A stretch of 64,000 nt of DNA from Proteles cristata cristata (GCA_017311185.1 JAESUZ010000346.1:186001-250000), one strand, 5' to 3'; numbered from the stretch's first letter, positions 24,360-37,389 are shown. The notes: generated by a model from the sequence alone, not told the origin. Numbers and translations: made by a program.

Positions 24360-25350
24360 TCCCGCACGCTGTGCGAGCGAATCCGCTGTGCAGCGTCCAA
24401 GCCGGCTCAGTGCAGCTCGTGCACCGGGGGACCGCAAAGTTTCCTTGTATTCTTGGTCTAGTTTTAGTGCGGTGGCTGTCCACGAATGAAGGCCCGACTG
24501 TGTGCCTGGAGCCTTTTGCAAACGTTTTCGCATCTAATTTGCAACCCCAACCAGCCTGGATCAGAGGTGCTGTTTTCTCCAGTTTTTTCGTGCCTTGCCT
24601 GTTACTCACTGATGGTTAGGCTGGTTGGCCTGCCCCCAAAGCTCATGCTTTAAATCACCAAGCTAAACTGGCTCCTCTGTTATATGCAGAGAAATCAGCT
24701 TCACCGTAGGCACTGACCCTTTTTTTTTCTTTTTTCTTTTTTCTCTTTTTTAATTTCTAGGAGAGAGAGAGAGAGAGAGAGACAGCGTGAGCAGGGGAGG
24801 GGGCAATGACCCTTTTTTGATGTGGGCATCACCACACCACCTGGGAAACCTTTCCCGTATGCTGTCTCTGTCTGGTGATCTTGGAAAGTCCTAAAGGAAT
24901 TCATAAAGTTTAGGTCAAGTGAGCCTCCCCACCCCATCTTGGAGCCACCATGGGACAGATCTTAACTCACTTCTTGAGGAAAATTGCCAAGGTCCCAAGA
25001 GGCTGGATGGCATAAAGCCTGTGCCCGAGCGGTCATCTGAAGGAGTCTGATAACTAGAGACTAAGGCTGTCCGGACGGCAGGGTGATGAGGAAGGGCGAC
25101 ATGCCCCTACTATATGGCAGGACAAAGAGTCCTGTCCCCTCTGGGCTCATTACACACCTTGGAGGATTGCAGCATCTTCCTGACTCTGACCCTTGCCTAA
25201 CAGGGCTGTGAGGTGGGAAAAGGGTCCTCAACAGAAAGAGGCTAGAATTAGGGGGTCCTATGGTGGGGCTTGGGGCCCTATAGAGGGGTCAAAATGGGGC
25301 GTGGTGGAGATTCTCAGTGAGGCCTCTGAAGAACTGACAAAAGCATCTGT
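24360..25350. other. DDX24 upstream flank, no gene seen
   Basis: Apart from the SINEC tail at 24.72 kb I see no recognisable gene or splice-framed exon. An IFI27L1-type 5' exon could be here by synteny but is not identifiable. Confidence 0.4.
24718..24805 (-). mobile_element. 5'-truncated SINEC tail
   Basis: Only the T-rich tail and GA-rich part remain. The 'tgacccttttttt' motif flanks both sides as a target duplication, so it was truncated at insertion. Confidence 0.75.
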
Positions 25351-25351
25351 A

Positions 25352-25745
25352 TTAGGGTTCTCCAGAGAAATAGAGACAACAGGATACGTATGTACAGAGA
25401 GAAATTTATTTTAAGAAAGTGGCTCACAGTGATTGTGGACGTTTGACATATCTCAACTCAGATAAGGTAGACCAGCAGGCTGCAGACTCAGGGAAGAGTT
25501 CAAAGGCAGCCAACTGGCCAAATCCCTTCTTACTGAAGGGATGCAGTCTTTGTTTTAGTAAAGCCTTCAACTGGTTAGATGGAGCCCACCATCACTGTGG
25601 AAGCAGTGATGTAGCTTTTCCACAGATTGAAATGCTAATCTAATCCAAAAAGACACCTTCACCGAAACATCTAGATAATGTTTGACCAAATGTCCAGGCA
25701 CTGTGGCCCATCCCGGTTGGTGTATACAATTAACCATCACAGCAT
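25352..25745 (-). repeat. MLT2-like ERVL solo LTR fragment
   Basis: It starts 'attagggttctccagagaaa' and ends with reversed 'gtatacaattaaccatcaca', the ends of the old ERVL-class MLT2 LTR. It is decayed and without internal genes. Confidence 0.7.
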
Positions 25746-26296
25746 TCTAAGAGAGAAAAGGGTAGTTTTTGTTTGGATGTCCTCCGTGTTGAAGGAGACA
25801 ACCCTGTGGGCCAGCCTAGAAAGATGAGCAAGCACCAGCTAAGTTAAAGTAGCCCCTTTATCCCTTACAGCTTTGACCCTGAAGTCACCAAAAGCAGCCT
25901 ATGGGGAGGAAGTAAAAGAAAAAGAGGTGAGGAGCAGATTACCTCCCCTCTCCCCAGCTCTGTGTTTCAGAGCCTGGATCAGACCTAAGCTGGGGAAAAG
26001 GGAGAAGTTATAAATTGACACGGGAGGGAAATTTTGACATCATGTTAGATGGTGCTTTTGTTTATTATTTTTTCCCACAAGACAACGGGGTGTTTTCCCC
26101 CCTGATTTTTATGGATGAGACATTAAAATGGCATTCTTTCTGAGTGCATTTTAGTGAAGGCACAAATACTGAGCATAAAATGATAAGTGCAGGGTTTCCT
26201 TGCTTTTTCCAAAGCAGGTTCCTTGGAAAGTGTTAGACCTAGCAAGGAAATGGTCTCAAAACCAGTTTTGTGACACTTAGCTCAAAGCCTACTTCA

Positions 26297-26510
26297 GAGG
26301 TGCCTGGGTGGCTCAGTCGGTTAAGCGTCCGGCTTCGGCTCAAGTCATGATCTCACAGTTCGTGGGTTCAAGTCCCACATCGGGCTCTGTGCTGACAGCT
26401 AGCTCACAGCCTGGAGCCTGCTTCAGATTCTGTATCTCCCTCTCTCTCTGACCCTCCCCTGCTCACGCTGTCTCTCTCTCAGAAATAAGAATTTAAAAAA
26501 AAAAAAAAAA
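26297..26510 (+). mobile_element. SINEC with target duplication
   Basis: Full-length copy. aaagcctacttca lies on both sides and a long A tail is present. Confidence 0.93.
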
Positions 26511-26840
26511 GCCTACTTCAAAGCATAAAAGGATTGAAATTGAAGAGGCTGAGAGAGAATTTCTTTGCAGAACATTGCTTAAAACTTGTGGCCAAGGTTA
26601 AGTGAAGTATAATTCAGATTTATAATAAGTTAGTTCAACAAGCATCTCCTTCTTTAGGATTCCCCAAGTGTTCTCTATAGGGTATAGCACTTTCGGCTCT
26701 GCATTCAACTGGGAGATTTGCCTTCTTGTCTTATTTCTCCTACGTTACAAGTTCCTCAAGGAATTCCCCTTAGATTCATCTTGGCATGCCCTAAAATGCC
26801 TAGTTTGTGTCTAGCTGACTTAGGGAGTTATAGCTGTTTG

Positions 26841-26868
26841 TTGAATGAATGAATGAATGAATGAATGA
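26841..26868 (+). repeat. (GAAT)n microsatellite
   Basis: About six perfect GAAT units. Confidence 0.95.
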
Positions 26869-27049
26869 GAAAGCGGTTGACCTTTGCTCGAGGACAGGTT
26901 CCCCCTTCCCACTTTTGTAGTTGAACTCAGCACCAAAAGTGACAATGAGTACTGACCTTGTCACATAGCATCTGTTCATAGTTCATAGCAACTTTATATG
27001 TTACAGACCAAAACGAGAAACAACCAAAACCTCCTAAAATAGGTGGATG

Positions 27050-27175
27050 GTTAAAATGTGGTATGTGGTAATCATTTTATGATATCTACATATACTAAGC
27101 CATTATGGTGTACACCTTAAACTTATACAATGTTGTATGTCAATTAAATCTCAATAAAGCTGGGCGGGGGGAACC
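27050..27175 (+). repeat. Old LINE-type 3' end
   Basis: 'gtacaccttaaacttataca' then 'atgtcaattaaatctcaata' is a common old L1-type terminal sequence. Class is inferred. Confidence 0.45.
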
Positions 27176-27290
27176 TATGGTACATCTCTTCAACATTAGA
27201 AAGGAATGAACTAGTGGTACACACAACTTGGATGGATCTAAACAGCATTATGTTGAGTGAAAAAGGCCCATGTGTAAAGGGCATATAACA

Positions 27291-27514
27291 GGGGTGCCTG
27301 GGTGGCTCAGTCGGTTAAGCATCTGACTCTTTTGGTTTCAACTCAGGTCATGATCTCACAGTTCGTGAGTTTGAGCCCCACATGGGGCTTGGTGCTGACA
27401 GTGCAGAGCCTGCTTGGGATTCTCTCTCTTTTCTCTCTCTCTCTCTCTGCCCCTCCCCTGCTCTCCTTCTCTCTCTCTCTCTCCCTCAAAATAAATAAAT
27501 AAACTTAGAAAAAC
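27291..27514 (+). mobile_element. SINEC with perfect 16-bp target duplication
   Basis: The flanks carry aaagggcatataacag exactly on both sides of a canonical copy. Confidence 0.95.
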
Positions 27515-27909
27515 TAAAGGGCATATAACAGTCTTGAAGAGACAAAATTATAGGATGGAGAACAGATTAGCGTTTCCCAGAGATTAGGAAGGAGGCCATG
27601 GTTAGAGGGCAAGTGTGACTATAAAGGATTAGCACACTCCTTTGTGGTGATGGAATAGTTCTGTGTTTTGATTGCAACTGCGGTTACACCTGTACTAAAA
27701 TGATGGCACTCTGTACACACCTTCTACCAATGTAGATTTCCTAGTTTTTAAGCTTATGTTATCACTACAGATGATGTATCCCTGGGAGAAACTGGGCGAA
27801 TGGAGCACAGAGCCTCTCTGCACTAGCTATGCAACTCCCTGTAATTCTATAATTACTTCAAAATTTAAAAGTTGAAGAAACTAAATTGCTCACATTGTAT
27901 TCTTACCAA

Positions 27910-30300
27910 AAAAAAAAAAAAAAAGTTTAACCTGAATCTAATCATGAGGAAACAATCAGGCAGATTTAGATTGTGGAATATTCTATTAGATGACTGGCCT
28001 CTTCAACAAAGTCATGGAAAACAAAAGCCTGGGGTACCGTTTTATTCAACATAGTATTGGAAGTCCTAGGCATCCAAATTGGTAGGGAAGAAGTAAAACT
28101 TATCACTATTTGCAGATGACATGATGCTATAAATAAAAAGCCCTAAAGACTCCACCAAAAAACTATTAGAACCGATAAATGAATTCAGTAGAGCTGCAGG
28201 ATAGAACAAATAATATACAGAAATCTGTTAGATTTCTATATGGTAACAACGAAGCAATAGAAAGGAAATTAAGAAAATAATTTCATTCATAATTTGCACC
28301 AAAAATAATAAAATAGCTAGGAATAAACTTAACCAAAGAGGTGAAAGACCTGTGCTCTGAGAACTATCAACATTAATGAAAGAAGTTAAAGACAACACAA
28401 AGAAATGGAAAGACATTCCATGCTCATGGATTGGAAGAATGAAGATTGTTAAAATGTCTGTACTACCCAAAGCAATCTACAGATGTAATGCAATCCCCAT
28501 CAAAATACCAGTAGCATTCTTCTCTGAACTAGAACAAGTAATCTTAAAATTTCTGTGGAACTACAAAACACCCCAAATAGCCAAAGCCATCTTGGAAGAT
28601 AAAACAAAACTGGAGGTATCATAATTCCAGACTTTAAGTTATATTACAACACTATAGTAATCAAAACAGTATAGTACTGGCCCCAAAATAGACACATAGG
28701 TCAATGGAACAGAATAGAAAACCCAGAGGTAAACCCACAATTATATGGCTGATTAATCTTCGACAAAGGAGGAAAGACTATCCAATGTGAAAAAGACAGT
28801 CTACTCAACAAAGAGAGTGCTGTCCACTTGGAAAAACTGGACAGCAACATGCAGAAGAATGACACTGGCCCACTTTCTTACACCATGCACAAAAATAAAC
28901 TCAAAACCTAAATGTGATACTTGAAACCATAAAAATCCTAGAAGAGTGCACAGGCAGTAATTTCTCTGAGACAGGCAGTAGTGGTATCTTTCTAGATATG
29001 TCTCCTGGGGCAAGGGAAATAAAAGCAGAAATAAACTAGTGGGACTACATCAAAACAAAATGCTTCTGTACCGCAAAGGAAACAAAACTAAAAGGCAACT
29101 TACTGAATGGGAGAAGATATTTGCAAATGACACATCCAATAAAGGGTTAGTATCCAAATTATATAAAGAGCTGATACAACTCAGGGCACCTGGGTGGCTA
29201 TTCTGTTAAGCTTCCAACTTTGGCTCAGGTCATAATCTGGTGGTTTGTGATTTTGAGCCCTGCGTCAGGCTCTCTGCTGTCAGTGCAGAGCCTGCTTCAG
29301 GTCCTCTGTCTCCCTCTCTCTCTGCCCCTCCCTTGCTCTCTCTCTCTCATAAAATTTATAAACTTAAAAAAAAAAAAACTCAGAAAGAAGAGCTGATACA
29401 ACTCAACATCCAGAAAACAAATAATCCAATTTAAAAAAAATGGGCATAAGACATGAACAGATATTTCCCAAAGAAGACATCCAGTTGGCCAACAAACACG
29501 TGAAAAGATGCCCAGTATCACTCATCATCAGGAAAATAGAAATAACTGTAACGAGTTATCACCTCACACCTGTTGGAATGGCTAAAATCAGAAACACAAT
29601 GAACAACAGGTGTAGGCAAGGATGTTGGGGGGCGGACAGAAACCTCATGCTCTATTGGTGGGAATGCAAATTGGTGCACCCACTGTGGAAAACAGTATGG
29701 AGTTTCCTCAAAAAGTTAAAAATAGAACTACCTTATGATGCATTAACTGCACTACTGTTTACCCAAAAAATACAAAAACAAGAATCCAAACGGATACACT
29801 CACTCCTGTATTTATTGCAGCATTATTTACATTAGCCAAAATTTAGAAGCAACCTAAATGTCCATCAATAGATAAATGGATAAAGAAGATGTGGTATATG
29901 TACACAATGGAATATTACTCAGCCATAAAATAAGAATGAAACCTTGCCATTTGCAACAATATGGATGGATCTAGAGGGTATTATGCTAAGTAAAATAAAT
30001 CAGTCAGAGGAAGACAAATATATGATTTCATGCATATGTGGAATTTAAGGAATAAATGGGCAGAAGAAACAAGAGAATGACAGGCAAATCAAGAAACAGA
30101 CTCTTAAGGATAAAGAACAAACTCATGGCTATCAGAGGGGGGGGGAGGGGGGATGGGGAATGGGTGAAATTGGTGATGGGGATTAAAGGACACGCTTATC
30201 ATAATGATCCAGGGTTTAGAGGCGTGAAGCTGACATAATTGGGGAGGGAGAGTTCTTTAAAAAATTTATGATTACAATACTAAATCCTGATTAGCACTGT
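27910..30300 (+). mobile_element. 5'-truncated LINE-1 (ORF2 reverse-transcriptase region to 3' end), dead
   Basis: The plus strand reads degenerate L1 ORF2, including the FADDM-type RT motif context near 28105 ('ttgcagatgacatgatgcta'), and '[16 protein letters not shown]' near 29660. The last kilobase has the typical 'acaatggaatattactcagc' segment at about 29905. Frameshifts and stops break the frame, and a SINEC interrupts it at 29.18 kb. No complete ORF1 or ORF2 remains. Confidence 0.85.
29184..29390 (+). mobile_element. SINEC nested in L1
   Basis: The 17-bp duplication agagctgatacaactca occurs just before and just after the element, inside the L1 body. Confidence 0.93.
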
Positions 30301-30360
30301 AATGTCACTCAAAATCAAAGAAGTACGGCTGAGGGAAATAAGATCGGAAAGAGACAACTG

Positions 30361-30584
30361 TCTTTTTTTTTTTTTTAGATTTTTTAAAATATATATTTAT
30401 TTTTGAGAGACAGAGCATGAGCAGGGAAGGGTCAGAGAGAGAAAGGGAGACACAGAATCTGAAGCAGGCTCCAGGGTCTGAGCTGTCAGCACAGAGCCCG
30501 ATATGGAGCTCGAACCCACGAACTGTGAGATCATGACCTGAGCTGAAGTCAGATGCTCAACTGACTGAGCCATTCAGGTGCCCC
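30361..30584 (-). mobile_element. SINEC
   Basis: Reverse copy; gagacaactgtctt is duplicated on both sides. Confidence 0.93.
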
Positions 30585-31487
30585 AAGAGACAACTGTCTT
30601 AACCAAATATTTTTAGTATATCTTACTTTTGCAAATAGTGAGACTAGTGATATGAACACATGACCAGAATCGCTCTCAGGCTCTTAGAAGTAACCAGCAC
30701 AAGCAAGGGTCCCCGGCTCAGGTTTCTTTTTCACTTTGTGGCAAACCTGCCTTTACCTCTATCTTCAGTGGCTGCGCAGGATTCTACTATGTGGAGGTGC
30801 AAAATTTTGTGTGCTCGATTTCCTGTTGTTCAAACACTTGCTGTCATCAGTAACACCATGATAACCATTCATGGGTTGCTATTTTGGTGCGCATGTCTGA
30901 TTCTGTTCTTAAAATGAATTCCAATTAGCAACATTTCTAATTCCATTAGCAACAGGAGTCTAATGGAATGGAAGCTTTTATTATCTGTTTTCGTGTCCCT
31001 AACCAGAAAGAATGCCTCTGAATATACACCCCCAAGCACAGTAGGAGAGGGTTTGCCTCTCTGGCCCAGGTAAACACTGAGTTGTTTTCAGTTAATTACT
31101 TTCTGGAGCAGATGTTGAAGAGGTACTCAACCACCTCTCTTTCCTTCCCTGTTCTAAATTCGCCACGATGCAGAGCTAACATGCATGTTCCCCAGCCTCC
31201 CATGGAGCACCAGTTCTGCACATAACCTGGGTTGTGCCACACAGTCCCCCACCCCCCCACCTCCGTGTCAAAACTGGAAAGTGGGAGGGAGACAAGGCTT
31301 TAGCTGCCAAGCACAGAGGTGGGACCTTGGTTTTTGGAAGCAGCAGAAGAGTCTTGGGAGCCAACTCTTACCTTATCAAGATGCATCATTATTCTGGCAT
31401 ACGTGACATGTGAGGCAGTTTGGTCCAAGAGCCAACAGGTGGGACAGTGGCTTTCTGATATCCTAGTTTTGTTTTTTCCTTAAATCT

Positions 31488-31689
31488 TTCTGAACATTTT
31501 AATTTTCTTTTTGAGAGACAGAGCATGAGCTTTAGAAGGGCAGAGAGAGAAGGAGACACAGAATCCGAAGCAGGCTCCAGGCTCTGAGCCATCAGCACAG
31601 AGCCTGATGCGGGGCTCGAAGCCACGAACTGTGAGATCATGACCTGAGCTGAAGTCAGACACTCAACTGGCTGAGCCACCCAGGTGCCC
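31488..31689 (-). mobile_element. SINEC
   Basis: Reverse copy ending 'gccacccaggtgccc', directly followed by a second reverse SINEC. Confidence 0.9.
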
Positions 31690-31697
31690 TTCTTTTT

Positions 31698-31750
31698 GTT
31701 TTTAAGTTTATTTATTTATCTTGAGAGAAACAGAGTGCAAGTGAGGGGAG

Positions 31751-31792
<42 letters not shown>

Positions 31793-31912
31793 CCCAAGCA
31801 GGCCCCAAGGGATCAGCACAGAGCCTAATGTTGTGCTTGAACTCTCAAAACTGTGAGATCATGACCTGAGCCAAAGTCGGTCGCTTAACGGACTGAGCCA
31901 CCCAGGCGTCCC
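31698..31912 (-). mobile_element. SINEC with (GA)n expansion
   Basis: Reverse copy with about 16 GA units at 31758-31789 in the body. It is in tandem with the preceding copy. Confidence 0.9.
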
Positions 31913-32049
31913 AGTTATCTCCTTTAAAAAACACTTTACTGTTCGTGAGATTGAACATCCTTTCAAATATTTATTAGCCATATGTAATTCTCTCCTTGGA
32001 CACTACCTCTTCTTGTCTTTGGGTTTCTTTTTGAAAAAAGTTCTTTTCA

Positions 32050-32181
32050 AGGGCAGCTGGGTGGCTCCATCAGTTAAGTGTCTCACTCTTGATCTCGGCT
32101 TGGGTCTTGATCTCAGGGTTGTGAGTTCAAGCCTCATGTTGGACTTCATGCTGGGCATGGAACCTCCTTAAAAAAAAAAAA
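32050..32181 (+). mobile_element. Short older-type SINEC
   Basis: Head 'gggcagctgggtggctcc', then 'gcatggaacctccttaa' and an A tail, without the CT-rich body. Confidence 0.8.
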
Positions 32182-32761
32182 GGAAGAAAGAAAATAGTTC
32201 CTTTCAAAAACTGATTCATAAGAACTCTTGACAATGGAGGTGGTAACTGGGCAAAGGTTTGAGGTGTTTTTTCTCCCTTGGCAGGTCACTCGCTCTGAAC
32301 CTCATTCATGGTGTTTTCAATGGCAGATGTGGTCTGATGGTACCGCTTTTTTCTGTCACACAGGTTGTCTTTCTAGCTGAGCTCTAGTGGCCCGAAGTTC
32401 AGAGAAACCACCTTGCCTGTTTCTCCCTGTGGGGAATGTCCTTGATGCCTTGCATGCCACCAAGAAGGCAGAGCCCTGCAAGCTAGCTCTGCAAACCCCT
32501 CCCCTGACCCCCATCCCAAGGACAGTGGTCACGCAGGACCCCAGAGAAGCTGGAGCAGATTTTGCCAAATGGTTTGGGTTGCTGTTTTAAAGCTAAAGAA
32601 GGCTGGGCGGGGCCCTGGGTCTGGCCACCTCACTTCCTTGTCTTGCATAAGAGGCAAAGCCTCATTGCTCAAATTCAAGGATATCCTAAGCAGAGGACTC
32701 TCCTGCACCCCCCTCCTCCATTCTGCCATTTCTTTCATTTCCTGCCCCTCCTTTCCTCCTT

Positions 32762-32983
32762 TTTTTTTTTTTTTAATATTTTTATTTATTTCTAGGAGAG
32801 AGAGAGGAGACAGCGTGAGCAGGGGAGGGTCAGAGAGAGAGGGAGACACAGACTCTGAAATAGGCTCCAGGCTCTGAGCTGGCAGTCAGCACAGAGCCCG
32901 ATGCGGGGCTCGAACCCACGAGCCGTGAGATCATGACCTGCGAAAGTCGGACGCTTAACCGACTAAGCCACCCAGGCGCCCCC
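32762..32983 (-). mobile_element. SINEC
   Basis: Reverse copy; ctttcctcctt is duplicated at both flanks. Confidence 0.93.
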
Positions 32984-33624
32984 CCACTTTCCTCCTTAAT
33001 GTCAGACTGAGATTCTCCCTTTCCTCTCTCTCCTTATTCATCGTTCATTCAAAACACACTTACTGAGCTCCTGAGTACTAACCCAAGAGAAAAAGACAGA
33101 AAATCTGTACTTCTGTGGAACTTATTCCACTAGGGGCAAGAGACATACAGTAAACACAAGAAGAAGCCTATTTTCTGAGTGTCTGGTCGTCACCAAACTC
33201 AGGCACATCAAGATTAACGAACTGTCCCAAGGTCACAACTAGTAAGGATTCCAACCCAGGCCATAGGTTCAGAGATCATGTTGTTAACCAGCAGCTCATG
33301 CCGCCTTATGGGGTCAGGGCGAAGGCCCTTTCCGTTCTGAGCTCTGTCCTCTTTGCCTTGAGCAAAAGTCCCAGGTTTAGCAGGTCAGCTAGAGCTGGCA
33401 GACTGATCTATCTGGAACTTGAGTCTCCAGCCCTTGGTTCAGGTCACAATTCCCTAGCTGTTTGGGATTTCTTTCCCCAGTTCCAGGCCACAGCCCCCAC
33501 TTACTGGTCTGCTGGTTTAGTCCACAGTGGGAATTGCTTGTGTGTGCACTGCCTTCTCTTGACCAGTACCATCTCTCGGTTACCACTGGTGTTTTGAGGC
33601 ATACATATTTGTGTATCTTATTAT

Positions 33625-33836
33625 TTATTTATTTTTAATGTTTATTTATTTTTTGAAAGAGAGGGTGTGACATGAGGGAAGGATAGGGATAGAGAGAGAG
33701 GGAAGACACAGAATAGGAAGCAAGCTCCAGGCTCTGAGCTGTCAGCACAGAGCCTGACATGGGCCTCGGACGCACAAACTGAGATCGTGACCTGAGCTGA
33801 AATCGGACTCTTACCCAACCCTTACCCAGGTGCCCT
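33625..33836 (-). mobile_element. SINEC
   Basis: Diverged reverse copy ending 'cttacccaggtgccc'. Confidence 0.85.
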
Positions 33837-33985
33837 TCATGCATCTTATTTTATGTACAAAAAACTATAGCTAACAGGGGTCTTCAAAGCCAAAAAGCCA
33901 CAAAAATTGGTGGGCATGGGTCAAGAACCTAAGAACTATTAGATCAATCACTACCAAACCCAAGACTCCTGTGTTAAGTTGGCCA

Positions 33986-34295
33986 TGGAGCAGGTTTCTT
34001 GCACAGAGTCGTGACAGGAAGGGCTTTTTAATTTCCAGGAAGCAACTTTATTTCTGCTGGCACCGCTCAGTTGGGTTCATGCCCACAGAACTGAGCCCCG
34101 AACGTCACGTGGCATAGGTTTTTTTTTTTAATAGATTTTCTATTTCTTTGTCTCCCATACATGGTAACACACACAAACATGCCGTTTAATTAAGTGGTCT
34201 CAGTTTACAAGGTCATGAGGGATGTTTTCACGTAGGCGCATAGCCGGGTTACTTTGAAGTTTCCCCTCCCTTTTTTGTGATAGGGGACTCTGTCA
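33986..34295 (-). repeat. Solo-LTR-like element, copy B (same family as 37.47 kb)
   Basis: On the minus strand it matches the LTR at 37474-37813 block by block: 'acatccctcatgaccttgta', 'tgggagacaaaga', 'acccaactgagcggtgcc' and the poly(A) block 'aataaagttgcttcc'. Ends are approximate. No coding region is attached. Confidence 0.75.
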
Positions 34296-34796
34296 TAATG
34301 CTAGGTCACCTGCCAGTCTTAAGAAAATTTTCATGCAGTGAGCTGCACTGTATAACACTGTACAATCCCCAACCCAGCAGCACACCTCTTGTAGGGATTG
34401 GCTCAGCCCTGAGAAACCTCAAGTCTTAGCCAAAAAGATCCTTGAACTCTAAAGAGTCAAACGGTCCACTTTCTGGCACACCTGCTTTTTTTTTTTTTTT
34501 TTTAATAATCTAAGAACTATAGTCCCGGAAGCTATAAGTAGCTACCAAAATGGCAAAATCTCACTAAGCTTGTTCTGTGTCCTTAGGAACTTGTCTTGGT
34601 AACCATCAGGTTGGGGGCCCCAAAATATGGCCAGACAGAAAGGTGGGTTGCACCCCATTTTCGGCTGGGGTCCTAGCAAGCTGCTGCTAGCCCTTGAGGA
34701 AAATTACAATGGCCACCACAGGGAACGTTCCAATTAGAGAAGATCATTTAAGAAGTCACTTAAAAGTCCTTAAATTTAAAAAAAGTCCCCAAATTA

Positions 34797-34990
34797 GGGG
34801 CACCTGGGTGGCTCAGTTGGTTAAGCATCTGACTCTTGCCTTCCACTCAGGACATGATCTCAAGGTTCACGAGACAGAGCCCCGTGTTGGGCTCCGCACT
34901 GACAGTGCAGAGCCTGCTTGGGATTCTCTCTCCCTCTCTGCTCCTCCCCTACTCATGCCCTCTTTCTCTCTCTCTCAAAAATAAATGAAT
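34797..34990 (+). mobile_element. SINEC
   Basis: The flanks carry aaaagtccccaaatta / aaaagtcccctaatta, a near-perfect target duplication. Confidence 0.93.
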
Positions 34991-35219
34991 AAACAAAACA
35001 AAAGTCCCCTAATTAAACAAGCATAGCGATATACCTATTTTAATTGGCATTCAAAGCCTCCAAAAGGCTTCAAGATTCCAAAACAACCTCATTGAAAGAT
35101 GTGTTGTAAGAAACAAAAAAATTAAAGATGAAGGAGGTACCTAAAATAAAAGACTGTAACACAGATATAACTCTTAACTGCTCCCTCCTTCCTCCTTTGC
35201 TTGAGAATTCCCTCTGGTG

Positions 35220-35530
35220 TTAGAAAACAAAATCAGCTGAGAAAATTTGAAGATCTAATTGGCTTTGCTCAAATATTCCTGATGAGGGCGGCACCACATC
35301 CAGCTAGTAGAAAGGGGCTCCCAGGAGCTGTATAGCAAGAGGGAGACATTTACAGGCAGAAACGGGGTGGGACAAGGAAGCTATTAGTAACAGAAAACAA
35401 AAGATTGTTTCAGACCAGGTCATCTTCCTTGGGGGGACAGGGGGTGGCTTGGATCTTCAGGAAATTCCAGATAGACCACTTAGAGATCACATTCCTGCAA
35501 TTAAATCTTGGTTTGGTGTCCTGGGACAAG

Positions 35531-35573
<43 letters not shown>

Positions 35574-35745
35574 ACCAAGTTAATGGCCTTACAGACACCC
35601 CCAAATCTACCTTCAGAGAAGGGCATGTATATGGGCCCCTCTCCAAGTGGTGGAGACGGGGGAGGGGGGGGCGGGGAGAGCTTACGGTCTGCTATCTTAT
35701 TCTCTTAAAGACCCAAGAGGAAACTAAAATTAAAAAATAACAAAA
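35220..35745 (-). repeat. LTR-like repeat, uncertain class
   Basis: It starts with 'gaagatctaattggctttgc' and contains 'ccaggagctgtatagcaaga'. It resembles the sequence at 53.73 kb ('atctgattggctttatt'), suggesting two copies of one old LTR family. It includes a (TC)n tract at 35534-35570. Confidence 0.45.
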
Positions 35746-35748
35746 AAC

Positions 35749-35925
35749 AAGGGCGCGTGGGTGGCTCAGTCGATTAAGTATCTGTACTTCTGCTCAGGTC
35801 TTGATCTCACGGTTTGTGGGTTTGTGCTGACAGCTCAGAGCCTGGAGCCTGCTTTGGATTCTGTGTCTCCCTCTCTCTCACTGCCCCTCCCTGCTGCTTC
35901 TCTGTCTCTCAAAAAAAAAAAAAGG
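35749..35925 (+). mobile_element. SINEC
   Basis: Head 'gggcgcgtgggtggctcag', shortened tRNA-like part, A tail. Confidence 0.88.
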
Positions 35926-36099
35926 TAAAAAATTTGCCAAATTCTGGTAAATATCAGAGCTACAGATTGGGCTAACGGTGAGAATTCCTACCAGAGTGAG
36001 CTTTCTTGGCTATCTGTCAATAGTACCTCATAGAAAAAAAGAACATATCTTTTGCACCTTCTCTGGGAATGCCTCTTGAGTCCAAGGGCTTCCCCCACC

Positions 36100-36665
36100 C
36101 CAATATGAGACAGGGAAACTGGAGGGATCCCATGGGAAAAAAATGATTTTTACTTACACCCCCATTTTACACATACCTTATGGTTCAGATCATGAATGTC
36201 CTCCTCGTAAAAGTTAGGAGTCAATGATTTCTTTGGGGTCTTCTAGCACAATTGATAATATCTAAGGAGCACTGGGCCAAGCAATTATATTTGGATGTAC
36301 ATTTTCCAAGACCACGGACTCCAGACACCTTGACCCCAAGACCCCTGGCTCCAGGGCATAAGTGACTCATGGAGGACACCAGAGCACTCATTCTTGTATT
36401 GACCACTTCCTGGATGCCTGAGAAGACATGTGTGGTGGACCACAGTCCTCAATAAAGACCCCAGACCCCAAGCAAAGGAGACTTTCCTTACTGAGTCTCT
36501 CAGACACTCCATCTGCTTTATACTCTATCACTTACCGTAGTTAATAAACTCTGCTCTCACTTCTGCTCGGCTCGTGTTTGATTTCTATCCTGTGCAAAGC
36601 CAAGGACCGTCTTGGCTGGTCCTTTGGGATGCTCTCTGGGTCCCTGGACCCAGCCAGCCTGCATC
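36100..36665 (+). repeat. LTR-like element with R/U5-like 3' part
   Basis: AATAAA at 36543-36548 sits within 'taataaactctgctctcac', followed by a U5-like segment ending near 'cagcctgca'. A second AATAAA lies near 36452. This layout is typical of class-I endogenous retroviral LTRs. No gag, pol or env frame is seen. Confidence 0.5.
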
Positions 36666-36754
36666 AAATACTGATAGAAATATTCACTGTCACAGCTAAA
36701 AACAACACAGTAGTGCTGTGGTCAGAAATTGGCCAAATTGCAAAACATGCTACA

Positions 36755-36968
36755 AAAAATCTTTTAATGTTTGTTTATTTTTGAGAAAAAGAGAGACAAA
36801 GTGCTAGTGAGGTGGGGAGGGGAGCAGAGAGAGGAGACACAGAATCTGAAGCAGGCTCCAGGCTCTGAGCTGTCAGCACAGAGCCCAACGCGGGGCTCGA
36901 ACTCATAAACTATGAGATCATGACCTAAGCTGAAGTTGGGTTGCTCAACCAACTGAGCCACCTAGGTA
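36755..36968 (-). mobile_element. SINEC
   Basis: Reverse copy; its tRNA-like end is 'gagccacctagg'. Confidence 0.88.
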
Positions 36969-37229
36969 TGGCTGTTAAAAATGTTTTTAAGCCTCCTCCC
37001 CTAAGCTAAATTGAAACTAAGTACCCAGAAGGAAAGTAAAACCTTTCTAAGCCTTTATAAAAGTATTTACTGAAACAGATAAAGTAGTTAGATGGGTGGA
37101 TCAACCTGTGATATTTAAACTGCAACCCAATTTTTTTGAGGAATTGAGAGCAATTGTCTTTATTTTACAAATCTTTGCAAAACTCTGAGTGCAACTCTAG
37201 AGCCAATTCAAAGTTCACCTCGTTCCTTT

Positions 37230-37343
37230 TGTTCTTTTTAAGATTTTATTTTTAAGTAATCTCTAGACCCAACATGGGGCTCAAACTCACAACTCCAAGA
37301 TCAAGAATCACACGCTTTACCAGATGAGCCTGCCAGGCACCCC
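37230..37343 (-). mobile_element. Short older-type SINEC
   Basis: Reverse short variant: 'aagattttatttttaagtaa' then 'agacccaacatggggctc' and 'ccaggcacccc'. Confidence 0.8.
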
Positions 37344-37389
37344 CAAGTTCACCTATTCCCTTTTACCAGTCCCCAAACCTCCCCAATCA

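Noticed and set aside
28100..29835. Possible active LINE-1 ORF2
   Set aside because: Frameshifts, stops and a SINE insertion break the reading frame, and the 5' part is missing.
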